A stretch of 64,000 nucleotides of DNA from assembly GCF_014695585.1 (NCBI RefSeq), contig NZ_JACJON010000010.1, positions 26,659 through 90,658 on the forward strand, in the 5' to 3' direction. This stretch comes from Microcoleus sp. FACHB-831 (GTDB lineage Bacteria; Cyanobacteriota; Cyanobacteriia; Cyanobacteriales; FACHB-T130). How positions within the stretch are numbered: position 1 is the first letter of the stretch; the number at the start of each line of letters is the position of its first letter. The translations under genes and the position numbers were made by a program. This document shows positions 17,249 through 26,322 of the stretch, piece after piece. The notes under the pieces were generated by a model. It had not been told where the DNA came from. It searched no databases and saw nothing but the letters and a program-made list of their open reading frames with translations.

Positions 17249-17602
17249 ATGGATTGCATGAACCGCGACACAGATTTGGAGCTAGGGCAGCTACAGCCAG
17301 AATTGCAAGCGATCGCCTCGTCTGTACTGGCTGTAGCCCACACGCAGCAAAACAATACCTTAGCGCTGTTGGCCTTGCTGCGAACTTTGGAGCGGCTGCA
17401 TCGGGAGATCTGCTGTGGCTTGTTTCAAACATCTTTACCCGATAACCGACAGGATCTTTATGCTCTCTTAAAAGATATTGAAGAAGAGGGAGGCTGGCCC
17501 TACATTGACCGCATGAAGCTGCGATCGCTCTTGGCAAATCTACCAGATGACTCGCCACCACCTGAGAACTCAGGCTCACTAACTCAGACTGAACTGAAAT
17601 AG
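17249..17602 (+). CDS. small cyanobacterial hypothetical protein
   Basis: A 117-residue soluble, helix-rich protein (LQPELQAIASSVLAVAHTQQ, LALLALLRTLERLHREICCGLFQ, DLYALLKDIEEEGGWPYIDRMKLRSLLANL) with an acidic Pro-rich tail. There is no signal peptide or membrane segment. I do not recognise a named family; the composition and helical pattern look like a real conserved gene. A second possible start is Met4. It stands alone between psbO (divergent) and a phosphohexomutase 162 bp downstream. Confidence 0.7.
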   Translation: MDCMNRDTDLELGQLQPELQAIASSVLAVAHTQQNNTLALLALLRTLERLHREICCGLFQTSLPDNRQDLYALLKDIEEEGGWPYIDRMKLRSLLANLPDDSPPPENSGSLTQTELK

Positions 17603-17764
17603 CTATGTGACTTTTCTACTTAATACACTAGGCACGGGTGATGTTAAAATCCTCCCGTATCCTCCCAAATAAATTGGAAACGATTTTAGATTTTTCGTTT
17701 GCACTAAACCTAAAATCACCAATTTCCACTCTCAAATCCCCAATTCCACCCACCCCCTTCTTTT

Positions 17765-19210
17765 ATGTCGCTTGCTTCTCTCCCGATTAAGTTTGGTACA
17801 GATGGCTGGCGAGGTCTTATTGCCGCTGATTTCACCTTCGACCGTCTGGCTGTGGTTGCACCATTGGCGGCTCAAGTCCTGGCAGATGTCTATGGTGGCA
17901 CGGCGGCAAACCGCACAATAATTGTCGGTTATGACCGCCGCTTCATGGCGGAAGAGTTTGCCCGCAAGACGGCTGATGTCGTTTGCGCTGCTGGGTTTGA
18001 TGTTTGTCTGAGTCAAAGCTATGCGCCTACACCCGCCTTCAGTTGGGCCGCTTATGAACAGCGTGCCTTGGGTGCTTTGGTGATTACTGCAAGTCATAAT
18101 CCTGGAGGGTATTTAGGGCTAAAAGTAAAGGGTGCGTTTGGTGGCTCTGTTGGCCCTGAAGTCACTTCGCAAATTGAGGCATTGCTGAGCCAAGAACCGA
18201 CGCTGGCGACAACGCCTGGAAGTATAAAGCAATTCGACCCTTGGCCAAGTTATTGCGAAGCGCTACAGGCGAAAGTTGATATAGCCCAGATTCGGGATGC
18301 CGTAACTGGGGGAAAACTTACCGTCTTTGCCGATGTGATGCATGGCGCTGCTGCGGGGGGTCTAGGTCAATTGTTGGGAGTTCCTATCCAGGAAATTAAT
18401 AGCGATCGCGACCCTTTATTTGGCGGCGGTGCGCCGGAACCCCTACCCCGTTACCTTTCCCAACTGTTCCGGGTAATGCGGACTCATCGACGTACCAGTG
18501 ACGCTAAGTTGTCAGTTGGATTTGTTTTTGACGGCGATAGCGATCGCATTGCTGCTGTCGATGGACAAGGCAATTTCCTCAGTTCCCAAATTTTGATCCC
18601 GATATTAATCGAACACTTAGCAACTCGCCGAAAATTTAGTGGCGAAGTTGTCAAAACTATCAGCGGTTCCGATCTAATGCTTCACCTCGCAACCGCTTAC
18701 AACCTACCTGTATTTGAGACGCCAGTTGGCTATAAGTACATCGCTGACAGAATGTTAGAAACAAAGTCGGTCATGCTGGGTGGTGAGGAATCAGGAGGCA
18801 TTGGCTACGGAAATCACATTCCAGAACGGGACGGACTTTTATCAGCACTTTACGTGCTAGAGGCTATCGTTCAATCTGCTATGGATTTAAGCGATTCATA
18901 TCGACGGTTGCAGGATCAAACTGGATTTAATTCAGCTTATGACCGGATTGACTTGCACCTAAGTGGGATGGAAGTGCGATCGCGCTTGCTCGAACAATTG
19001 CAAAATCAGCCATTGACAGAAATCAACGGACGTGGCGTAATAGATTGCTTGACTATTGACGGCTATAAGTTCCGCTTAGAAGATAATAGCTGGCTGATGA
19101 TTCGTTTTAGCGGCACGGAACCAGTTTTACGACTTTACTGCGAAGCACCTACCCTGAAGCAAGTGCATCAAACGTTAAACTGGGCGAATGAATGGGCAAA
19201 CAGATTTTAG
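17765..19210 (+). CDS. phosphoglucomutase/phosphomannomutase family protein
   Basis: An alpha-D-phosphohexomutase (481 residues) that interconverts hexose 1- and 6-phosphates through a phosphoserine intermediate. The four family loops are present: the substrate-entry FGTDGWRG at residues 10-17, catalytic TASHNPGGY (Ser110), the metal loop FDGDSDR, the sugar loop GGEESGG, and the phosphate-binding FSGTEPVLRLYCEA near the C-terminus. Whether glucose, mannose or glucosamine phosphate is preferred cannot be told from sequence; the bacterial glucosamine enzymes usually have a different active-site context. It is likely to serve glycogen or cell-envelope sugar metabolism. Confidence 0.93.
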   Translation: MSLASLPIKFGTDGWRGLIAADFTFDRLAVVAPLAAQVLADVYGGTAANRTIIVGYDRRFMAEEFARKTADVVCAAGFDVCLSQSYAPTPAFSWAAYEQRALGALVITASHNPGGYLGLKVKGAFGGSVGPEVTSQIEALLSQEPTLATTPGSIKQFDPWPSYCEALQAKVDIAQIRDAVTGGKLTVFADVMHGAAAGGLGQLLGVPIQEINSDRDPLFGGGAPEPLPRYLSQLFRVMRTHRRTSDAKLSVGFVFDGDSDRIAAVDGQGNFLSSQILIPILIEHLATRRKFSGEVVKTISGSDLMLHLATAYNLPVFETPVGYKYIADRMLETKSVMLGGEESGGIGYGNHIPERDGLLSALYVLEAIVQSAMDLSDSYRRLQDQTGFNSAYDRIDLHLSGMEVRSRLLEQLQNQPLTEINGRGVIDCLTIDGYKFRLEDNSWLMIRFSGTEPVLRLYCEAPTLKQVHQTLNWANEWANRF

Positions 19211-19350
19211 ATTTTACATTGTTAATTTAATACCAAGTAAAATCCAAAACTACCAATTTCTAGGTAATTAATAGTAATGTCATTCCTGCGATCGCAAGCA
19301 GGAAAATACACTACTACTGCTAACTAAAAACTCACAACTAAAAAGTACTA

Positions 19351-19935
19351 ATGACATTGCTAGTCGTAGCAACAGGAAATCCAGGTAAACTGCGAGAAAT
19401 GCAGGAGTATTTAACTGGATTGGACTGGGAGTTAACCCTAAAACCAGATGAACTGGAAATAGAAGAAACGGGCGAGACTTTTAGCGAAAATGCTTGTTTA
19501 AAGGCATCTCAAGTGGCGATCGCAACTGGAGAATGGGCGATCGCGGATGATTCTGGTTTGGAAGTGGATGCCTTGGATGGCGCTCCTGGCGTCTATTCAG
19601 CTCGTTACGGTAAAACTGACAAGGAGCGAATCGAAAGGTTGCTGTTTGAATTGGGCAACGAATTGAACAGACAAGCGCAGTTTGTATGCGCGATCGCTCT
19701 AGCGCGTCCTGATGGTTCAATTGCTGCACAAGCTGAGGGTAAATGTCAGGGGGAAATCATTCACGCTCCTCGCGGTAGCGGTGGATTCGGCTACGATCCT
19801 ATTTTTTACGTTCCTGCGGGGCAAAAGACATTTGCCGAAATGACAGCACAAATGAAGCGATCGCTAAGTCATCGCGGGATGGCTATCAAAGCGATAATTC
19901 CCCAGCTAAAGAAAGTTAGGAATAACGAGTTATGA
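19351..19935 (+). CDS. rdgB: RdgB/HAM1 non-canonical purine NTP pyrophosphatase
   Basis: This house-cleaning enzyme hydrolyses ITP, dITP and XTP to monophosphates, keeping deaminated purines out of DNA. Motifs seen: ATGNPGKLREMQEYL (phosphate-binding N-terminus), ADDSGLEVDALDGAPGVYSARY (metal and base recognition) and GSGGFGYDPIF. At 194 residues it has the normal length. It follows the phosphohexomutase by 140 bp. Its stop codon lies at the start of a direct repeat described separately. Confidence 0.96.
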   Translation: MTLLVVATGNPGKLREMQEYLTGLDWELTLKPDELEIEETGETFSENACLKASQVAIATGEWAIADDSGLEVDALDGAPGVYSARYGKTDKERIERLLFELGNELNRQAQFVCAIALARPDGSIAAQAEGKCQGEIIHAPRGSGGFGYDPIFYVPAGQKTFAEMTAQMKRSLSHRGMAIKAIIPQLKKVRNNEL

Positions 19936-20131
19936 GGCGGGCACGATTTCCGCACAATTAAGATTTTTCATTGATGAGTAATGAGTATACTATTACCGAT
20001 TTCACTCAAAACTCAAAACTACAAAGTTAGGAAGGATGACTAATAAGGCGGGCAGTTATTTCCGCACCATTAAGGTTTTCCGGTGATGAGTAATGAGTAT
20101 ACTATTACCGATTTCACCCAAAACTCCAAAC
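19930..20131. repeat. direct duplication (about 111 bp unit) between rdgB and glnB
   Basis: Two diverged copies, starting near 19933 and 20044, each contain AGGCGGGCA, TTTCCGCAC, ATTAAG and an identical core GATGAGTAATGAGTATACTA (19973 and 20085). The first copy overlaps the rdgB stop codon. It is non-coding on both strands as far as I can see. Confidence 0.9.
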
Positions 20132-20183
20132 CGGAGGCGGAGCAACTCCTGCTCCGCTCAAAACTCAAAACTCCTAAAATTTG

Positions 20184-20534
<351 letters not shown>

Positions 20535-20606
20535 TCACTGTCTTGTTTTATCTATCTGTTTCCAAACCAGCATGACACTTTCTAGCACCGTCAAAAGCTA
20601 GTTTTC

Positions 20607-20620
20607 GTAACTTTTAATAC
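20607..20620 (-). promoter_or_regulatory. NtcA binding site upstream of glnB
   Basis: GTA-N8-TAC on both strands, the NtcA consensus. On the minus strand it is followed after exactly 22 bases by TAGAAA, which differs only in the last base from the TAN3T -10 element of NtcA-activated (class II) promoters. This arrangement is known for cyanobacterial glnB genes. Confidence 0.8.
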
Positions 20621-20697
20621 ATTAGCGGCTTCTGTTGCCAATGCACCTGCTTTGATGAGCCGAGGGTGAACTGTTAGGGTTCAACCCAAAGGTGGTT

Positions 20698-21309
20698 CTA
20701 ACGACCACCATTTAAAAGTGGGCGCACAATCAAAAAGCCAGTTCCAAATGCCGTCGCCACAATTAGAAAGATGGCTGCAACTAACCACAAGCCACTAATA
20801 TCCCCTGCACGTTCTGGCGGAGTAGGGCGGCGATACCGTCCTTGTTCCTGTTCTGTAAACAATTTTTCAACAACAGGCGTGCCCTTCTCAGCTTCAACGG
20901 GATACGCAGGTACTGGAGGCGGAAGGACTTCAGCTGCTGGGCTGGGTACCGGTGGGGGTGGGGTACGACGCACATTTGCGGAGGGTGTAGGTTCGGGTCG
21001 AAATTCCGGCACAACTGGGGCTGCTTCGCTTCGACCAACTGGCTGCCAGGAAGCGACGACTTGCTGCGCTTGCATTGCCGACTGAATAACGCGGTCAAAT
21101 TCTTGTCGCAGGTGTTGATTTTGTTTACTTAACTGCTGATTTTGAGCGTTCAGCGAGTCCAACATTGCCTGTGCTGCCTGCAACTCTGCTGCCAGTTCTC
21201 GGTAAACCGAAATGGGTACAGAGGGGCAGTAGGCGTTGGGTGTCTGCGGGGTCTGTGTGGGAGGGGTGACATTTCGCATGGGTGGTTTGATGCTGGGATT
21301 GTATGTCAT
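20698..21309 (-). CDS. coiled-coil, single-pass membrane protein, unknown function
   Basis: A 203-residue protein. The N-terminus is Pro/Thr-rich, then comes PSVPISVYRELAAELQAAQAMLDSLNAQNQ, leading into a Gln-rich coiled coil (residues about 38-85). A Pro-rich linker follows, and a C-terminal transmembrane helix at about residues 172-195 (LWLVAAIFLIVATAFGTGFLIV). Topology suggests a cytoplasmic coiled coil tethered to the membrane. I do not recognise a functional family. The stop codon lies within a small hairpin (GGTGGT / ACCACC). Confidence 0.75.
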   Translation of the reverse strand: MTYNPSIKPPMRNVTPPTQTPQTPNAYCPSVPISVYRELAAELQAAQAMLDSLNAQNQQLSKQNQHLRQEFDRVIQSAMQAQQVVASWQPVGRSEAAPVVPEFRPEPTPSANVRRTPPPPVPSPAAEVLPPPVPAYPVEAEKGTPVVEKLFTEQEQGRYRRPTPPERAGDISGLWLVAAIFLIVATAFGTGFLIVRPLLNGGR

Positions 21310-21420
21310 GGGTTTCGCGCTTTGTTATGTTAGGCAAGAATAGTGGAAATTCAGGGGATATGGGAGCAATTATTCAATAAATTTGCTTTTTAATTTACCT
21401 CGAAATTGTCTGCATAAACA

Positions 21421-22248
21421 TTAGTTGCGTGGGAATTGCAACAGGGGAAAAAAGTGCCCCACTGGCCCTTGGCCTTGGCCAATGTGTAAAGCGTACCTCA
21501 GCGCTGTTGTGACGTAATCTTTTGCGTGTAGGACAGCATCGAGGGGGTTTTTACCCAAAGCTAGATTAGCAGCGATCGCGGCTGCAAGCGTACAACCCGT
21601 TCCGTGAGTGTTGTTGGTATCCACAGTATCCGTTTTTAAGGTTTCCAGCCGATTTCCATCAAACCAGATATCGACACCCCGCAAGCTTCCCTCCATTCCC
21701 CCTCCCTTTACTAAGACGGCTTTCGCCCCTAGTTCATATATACATTGGGCAGCGGCTCTCATATCATCTAGATTATTAATCTGCAACCCCGCCAAGAGCT
21801 GCGCCTCGTACTTGTTAGGCGTCACAATATTTGCTTTTGGGATCAGCCTGTTCCGCAAAGAGGCTATGGCGTCATCATCAATCAATACTGCACCCGTGCG
21901 CGATACCATTACCGGGTCAACCACCAAATTTTTTAGACCTAAAGCTTCTACCCCCTCTGCTACGGCGTCAATAATCTCTCGGTTGAGCAACATCCCAGTT
22001 TTAGTAGCTGCAACGCCAATATCGCTAACTACAGCCTCGATTTGAGCGATAACTGCTTCTGGCGGTAGGGCGTCAACCCGCGTCACTCCTAGAGTATTCT
22101 GAGCAGTGATACAGGTGATAGCGTTGGTTCCGTGAACGCAGTGAAAGGCGAATGTCCGTAAATCGGCTTGAATACCAGCACCACCGCCGCTATCGGAACC
22201 TGCAATGGTCAAAGCAACGGGTACGCTTGATGGGGATTTTACTGTCAT
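21421..22248 (-). CDS. thiD: hydroxymethylpyrimidine/phosphomethylpyrimidine kinase
   Basis: ThiD phosphorylates HMP and then HMP-P to HMP-PP, the pyrimidine half of thiamine. Ribokinase-fold motifs are visible: TIAGSDSGGGAGIQADL at the N-terminus, DPVMVSRTGAVLID in the middle, VLVKGGG, and the anion-hole NTHGTGCTLAAAIA. I choose ATG 22248 (MTVKSPSSVPVALTIAGSDS) because the family starts shortly before the AGSDS motif; ATG 22308 would add 20 hydrophobic residues. No other thiamine gene or TPP riboswitch was seen nearby. Confidence 0.93.
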   Translation of the reverse strand: MTVKSPSSVPVALTIAGSDSGGGAGIQADLRTFAFHCVHGTNAITCITAQNTLGVTRVDALPPEAVIAQIEAVVSDIGVAATKTGMLLNREIIDAVAEGVEALGLKNLVVDPVMVSRTGAVLIDDDAIASLRNRLIPKANIVTPNKYEAQLLAGLQINNLDDMRAAAQCIYELGAKAVLVKGGGMEGSLRGVDIWFDGNRLETLKTDTVDTNNTHGTGCTLAAAIAANLALGKNPLDAVLHAKDYVTTALRYALHIGQGQGPVGHFFPLLQFPRN

Positions 22249-22567
22249 AGCTTTGTCGATGCATTGGCCAAGTAACAGAAGTAGGTAGAGATTCTTAATA
22301 TTTACCAAATTTACCAGTTTGGCAAATTTGCTGTGCGTAGTTTTGCGCGCGATCGCCTCTAGCCGACAAATGCTAAAAAATTATGCATTTAGCCCGATTT
22401 GAGCGTGAGGAAAATTTGGCTATTTAAATAAACAATTGGGAACTTATAAATTTGCCAAGCTCTTAGATTATCAGCGAGTATGGGGAGACATTAGCTATCA
22501 ATTTCCATAAGTCTACAAAGGCTTGAAGATTTTTACTTTTTATTTTTGTGCTACAAATGTAATAAAT

Positions 22568-23164
22568 ATGTCGCGCCAAATTTTTGCGAGTTATGACGCC
22601 GAAGGTATTTTTGTCTACCAAGCCTTCAAACACTCGATAGCTGATGAAGCGATTCGTCTGGGAAGGTTCGGAAAAGGCTTCAACATGGGGCGGATGACAT
22701 AGATAAAGCCTTCCTTCGGCTGGATGCTATACAGATCTAAGTACGCAACTCAACACAGACAAGAGCGCATTCTCAAAATCAAACTCAGCCATGAGGGTTT
22801 TCAGAGAATACTTTCTGCGGGAATATCTACTTCATTTGAACCGAGCATATTCCCTACAGAAGAAGAGTGGCGTAAAGCGCTCGATAGTTCTCTAGTGCGG
22901 TATCAATGGGACCCGGATCGGGATATATGGCTGAGACGTTTGGAGAGACGTGCTATACAATTAGGCATTCGGGGCAGTGTTGTCAGAGACTATGCGAACG
23001 TTTGGATTATAGGAATAGAGGATGTTACTGAATTAGCGCAGGCGATCGCTACATCCGTCAAGAACCGCACAAAAGATAGTTCCTTAGCGCCCATCGAACA
23101 AATCTATCAAGTTAACACCCAGATTCAACAAACTTTAGCAATGATAGAAACAGCCAGCTGCTGA
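22568..23164 (+). pseudogene. DUF4291-like gene interrupted by one in-frame amber codon
   Basis: The reading frame starts at ATG 22568 (MSRQIFASYDAEGIFVYQAF) and runs 44 codons to TAG at 22700-22702. It then continues in the same frame to the stop at 23164 (IKPSFGWMLYRSKYATQHRQERIL and onward). The joined product, about 198 residues, matches the DUF4291 pattern, in which the segment reads RMT-W-IKPSF-WM-YRS. The stop therefore replaces a Trp codon by a single change (TGG to TAG). The function of the family is unknown to me. The rest of the frame is intact, so the mutation is recent, is a sequencing error, or is read through. Confidence 0.8.
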
Positions 23165-23244
23165 TAAAAGCGGAGGCAAACTTAATAGTACCCTTGGGTT
23201 ACTAATAGCTTTTGAGTGCGACCTTACTTAAGGAAAACCACCTA

Positions 23245-24531
23245 CTATTCTCTACGAGGGGTACGTCGTCCGCGCAGAAACTCAGGAATATCCAACCCCG
23301 GTCTTTCATTTGGGTCAAAAGTCGGTTGCGGTGTTGGTGTTGTAGATTGAGGAGGAGGAGGCAGTGGCGTTGTTGGTCGCTTGGGAGGCGGAGCTACTCG
23401 TGCTGCTGGCGTAGCTTGAACTTCACCTGTAAAGCCAGTAGCAATAACAGTGATTCTCACCTCGCCTTGCATCCTGTCATCAATCACGGCTCCAAAAATA
23501 ATATTGGCGTTGGGATCGACGACTTCATATATTGTTTCCGCAGCGGCATTGACTTCGTGCAGGGTGAGGTCGCTGCCACCAGTAATGTTAAATACAACCC
23601 CTCTAGCTCCTTCAATAGAAGATTCTAATAGAGGAGAGGAAATAGCAGCTACAGCTGCTTCTCTGGCTCTCGATTTCCCAGAGCCAACACCAATTCCCAT
23701 CAAAGCCGAACCAGCATCTGCCATCACTGCTCTGACATCGGCAAAATCCACATTTACCAAGCCTGGGATAGTGATGATATCAGAAATGCCTTGAACACCC
23801 TGACGCAGGATGTCATCGGCAAACCGAAACGCTTCTTGAACTGGCGTGGTTTCTGAAATTACAGACAGCAGCTTATCGTTAGGGATAATAATCAGCGTAT
23901 CCACACGACTTTGTAAAGCGGCAATGCCTTCATCTGCTTGGTTAGTGCGTCTCCGTCCTTCAAACATGAAAGGGCGGGTAACGACGCCTACTGTCAACGC
24001 TCCCATTTCTTTAGCCACTTCCGCAACAATTGGTGCTGCGCCCGTTCCAGTCCCGCCGCCCATCCCAGCGGTAATGAACACCAAATCTGAAGTTTCCAGG
24101 GCAGCCGCGATCTCGTCGCGGGATTCTTCAGCAGCTTTCTGGCCAATAGCAGGATTGCCACCCGCACCGAGTCCCCTAGTCAACTTTTGACCCATTTGCA
24201 AGCGTTTGGGGGCAGCTGACTGGGCTAGCGCTTGGGCATCGGTGTTGACAGTCCAAAATTCAACCCCACTCACGTCGCTGGCGATCATGCGGTTAACGGC
24301 ATTGCCCCCACCCCCGCCGACGCCAATGACTTTAATTCTGGCAACGCTACCTGGCACGATGTTGTCACTCCTGGATTCTTCCCTGGGCGTTCCCTTGGTA
24401 TCTTGAGCTTGGTTTAAATGTAACCCTGAGTTACTAAAGGGATTTGAGTTATCCACTGCAAGTGAATTACCCGCATATGTTGCGGTTTGGGAACTTTGAT
24501 GGGCAAGCCCTAGTTTACTATTGAGCGTCAT
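23245..24531 (-). CDS. ftsZ: cell division protein FtsZ
   Basis: FtsZ is the tubulin-like GTPase of the division ring. The GTP signature GGGTGTG lies at residues 158-164; [16 protein letters not shown] opens the fold and the T7 loop reads [11 protein letters not shown]. Cyanobacterial FtsZ has a long N-terminal extension, here about 65 residues of low-complexity sequence before [11 protein letters not shown]. The C-terminus has a Pro/Thr-rich linker and the terminal peptide [12 protein letters not shown], the docking site for partners such as SepF. At 428 residues it fits the lineage. ftsQ lies upstream on the same strand, the usual cyanobacterial order. Confidence 0.98.
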   Translation of the reverse strand: MTLNSKLGLAHQSSQTATYAGNSLAVDNSNPFSNSGLHLNQAQDTKGTPREESRSDNIVPGSVARIKVIGVGGGGGNAVNRMIASDVSGVEFWTVNTDAQALAQSAAPKRLQMGQKLTRGLGAGGNPAIGQKAAEESRDEIAAALETSDLVFITAGMGGGTGTGAAPIVAEVAKEMGALTVGVVTRPFMFEGRRRTNQADEGIAALQSRVDTLIIIPNDKLLSVISETTPVQEAFRFADDILRQGVQGISDIITIPGLVNVDFADVRAVMADAGSALMGIGVGSGKSRAREAAVAAISSPLLESSIEGARGVVFNITGGSDLTLHEVNAAAETIYEVVDPNANIIFGAVIDDRMQGEVRITVIATGFTGEVQATPAARVAPPPKRPTTPLPPPPQSTTPTPQPTFDPNERPGLDIPEFLRGRRTPRRE

Positions 24532-24725
24532 TGCAATAGGGAAGGGTCAATAAACAACTTTTCAATTTTAGGTAGCGATATGAGTCAACTATAGGGTAAG
24601 TTGATCGAAAAACCAATGAGCGCGATCGCGACGTTAATGTTCTTGAAGAGGTAATCAGCCAAAGGGCTAGGTACTAGGGATTTTAAATGATTTAATGTAA
24701 TCTTCATAGTACTCCTTGCATGATT

Positions 24726-25568
24726 TTAAGGATTGCGCCGTTCTACTGTATCATTGGCTTTTGTCATTTGAATTGAAGGGAACTCTGGGTTTTTAAGGTC
24801 GATATACGCAATTTGGCTGGCTTTTAGATGGGTTGGCAATTCTCGCATTCTATCGAGAACGGTGAGTTGATAAGCAAATCGTGAACTGTAAGCACCAAAA
24901 TGTACCTTTCCCAGCTCGGTTTTGAGAATTAAATTGGCTGGATCTTGGCAATCAATCTCTAAAACTTTGATGGGACTGTGGCTCACCGCCTGATAAAGTT
25001 CAGGCCAATAGGGGCGATATAGTTCGCTCAAGCCAATAACTTTTAGTTTCGGCAATGCCATAGAACTATTTAGAGCGGTGTAGCTATGTATTGGCATCCA
25101 TACACCCTGGCGATCTAATAGTCCCACTTGCGAGGAACGAGATGAAGTTTTAGGGTTGGGCATACTTTGGGGCTGAGCGATCGCCACTGGCTGTCGCTCT
25201 TTCACTTGTATTGTCAAGCTCGGAGGTACGAGTTGGCGGGTAACTGTAGCATGGGCAATCGGAGCTTGAGACTCCAGCAATTCAGCAATTTCTTGCGGTT
25301 GCATCCGCCATAAAGACTGTGGATAAGAGAGGGTAAGCATCGACCTAATGGCTGATGCTCCTAAAAACTTATTGCCCTCAATGGCAATTTGCTCTGGTTT
25401 GCGGATCACCCAGCCGGGTAAAGTTGTCACCCAGACTACGCTACCTGCTAACCCCGTAAGAGCTAAACTTCGCCAAACCGCCTGAAAAGATTTAATCTGG
25501 CGCTGGCGACGCAACTTTTGACGCCGACTCGTCAATTCTGCTTGAGAGACTGATGCAAAGCTTGTCAT
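24726..25568 (-). CDS. ftsQ: cell division protein FtsQ (POTRA)
   Basis: FtsQ links the Z-ring to septal peptidoglycan synthesis. The 280-residue protein has a basic cytoplasmic N-terminus (RRQKLRRQRQIKSF), one transmembrane helix at about residues 33-52, then a POTRA domain (IAIEGNKFLGASAIRSMLTLSYPQSLW to LTIQVKERQPVAIA) and the FtsQ beta domain. Its place 194 bp before ftsZ on the same strand supports the call. murC, murB and ddl, sometimes found upstream, are not here. Confidence 0.93.
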   Translation of the reverse strand: MTSFASVSQAELTSRRQKLRRQRQIKSFQAVWRSLALTGLAGSVVWVTTLPGWVIRKPEQIAIEGNKFLGASAIRSMLTLSYPQSLWRMQPQEIAELLESQAPIAHATVTRQLVPPSLTIQVKERQPVAIAQPQSMPNPKTSSRSSQVGLLDRQGVWMPIHSYTALNSSMALPKLKVIGLSELYRPYWPELYQAVSHSPIKVLEIDCQDPANLILKTELGKVHFGAYSSRFAYQLTVLDRMRELPTHLKASQIAYIDLKNPEFPSIQMTKANDTVERRNP

Positions 25569-26322
25569 CCTAAAAAAGTCAATTATGTGACTGTAAAGTT
25601 ATGAATGGCAGTTGTACTTGTAGAAAAACCTAATAAAACTGCACAAAACCTGTGTTAATAACTCGCCTGTCTGCTCATAGCCAGCTATTTCCGAAATCAA
25701 AACCTGTCTTAAGGGTACTCCTACATCGGACAAGTGGAAGTATTAATTTGCTTTCCGGTTTGTGTGGAATTATTAGTTTTTCCCTAAGTGTTGTTTCTTT
25801 CATTCATCCTCAATCCTCACCCATCGGGAGGGTAATGCTGCCCCATATGTTCTAGCCGCTAGTCTAAATTCTAGAGTTTAAAGCCTAAAGTACCTTCTGT
25901 GCCCACGTATGCTTGATTTATCTTTAATTTGCAATGTTGCACGAATGCAAGCACTTCCCTAGCTAGCGTACTTTTGCATTTCGAGGCAAGCAGCCTGCGC
26001 GGATTGGGGTTAGGGCAATATCTGATATTAATAGTGGTACCAGACTGAGTAATTATGCCAGATGTTGTCAGTTTCCTGTGGGGGATTGACACCCCTCTTT
26101 AAGGGCAAGGTTTGTGGGTTCACCGCACAATAAGGATGTTCAGCTTGCCTTTAAGCTAGGAGAAATTTAAGCAATAGGCCAGACAGCTAATATAGCGATC
26201 GCTAATGTAAAATTTGCAACAGTCTTTCGCGCCCATAGCGCGAAGAGCAGTTTCTCCCAGTATCAGGACTGGGAGAAACTGGCCACCTGGGAACAACCAG
26301 ACTCAAATCTATTGAGGGATCA
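25569..26322. other. long non-coding region upstream of the ATPase/STAND module
   Basis: This 754-bp stretch has no convincing gene; the short frames in it lack family resemblance and good ribosome sites. It separates the divergent ftsQ and the ATPase gene. Its right part contains two neighbouring hairpins (26226-26281) described separately, close to the ATPase start at 26323. Confidence 0.6.
26248..26281. repeat. perfect 14-bp inverted repeat before the ATPase gene
   Basis: CAGTTTCTCCCAGT (26248-26261), a 6-base loop, then ACTGGGAGAAACTG (26268-26281). It lies 41 bp before the ATPase start. A second small hairpin (TTCGCGC / GCGCGAA, about 26227-26245) sits just before it. There is no T-run, so it is more likely a leader structure or an attenuator than a terminator. 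Confidence 0.85.

Noticed and set aside
20640..20720. Possible tRNA or RNA gene near GGGTTCAACCC
   Set aside because: It has no cloverleaf, no acceptor stem and overlaps a coding end; it is a small hairpin only.
25652..26092. Two short frames (67 and 73 residues) in the long gap before the ATPase gene
   Set aside because: No ribosome site, no motif, and atypical composition.
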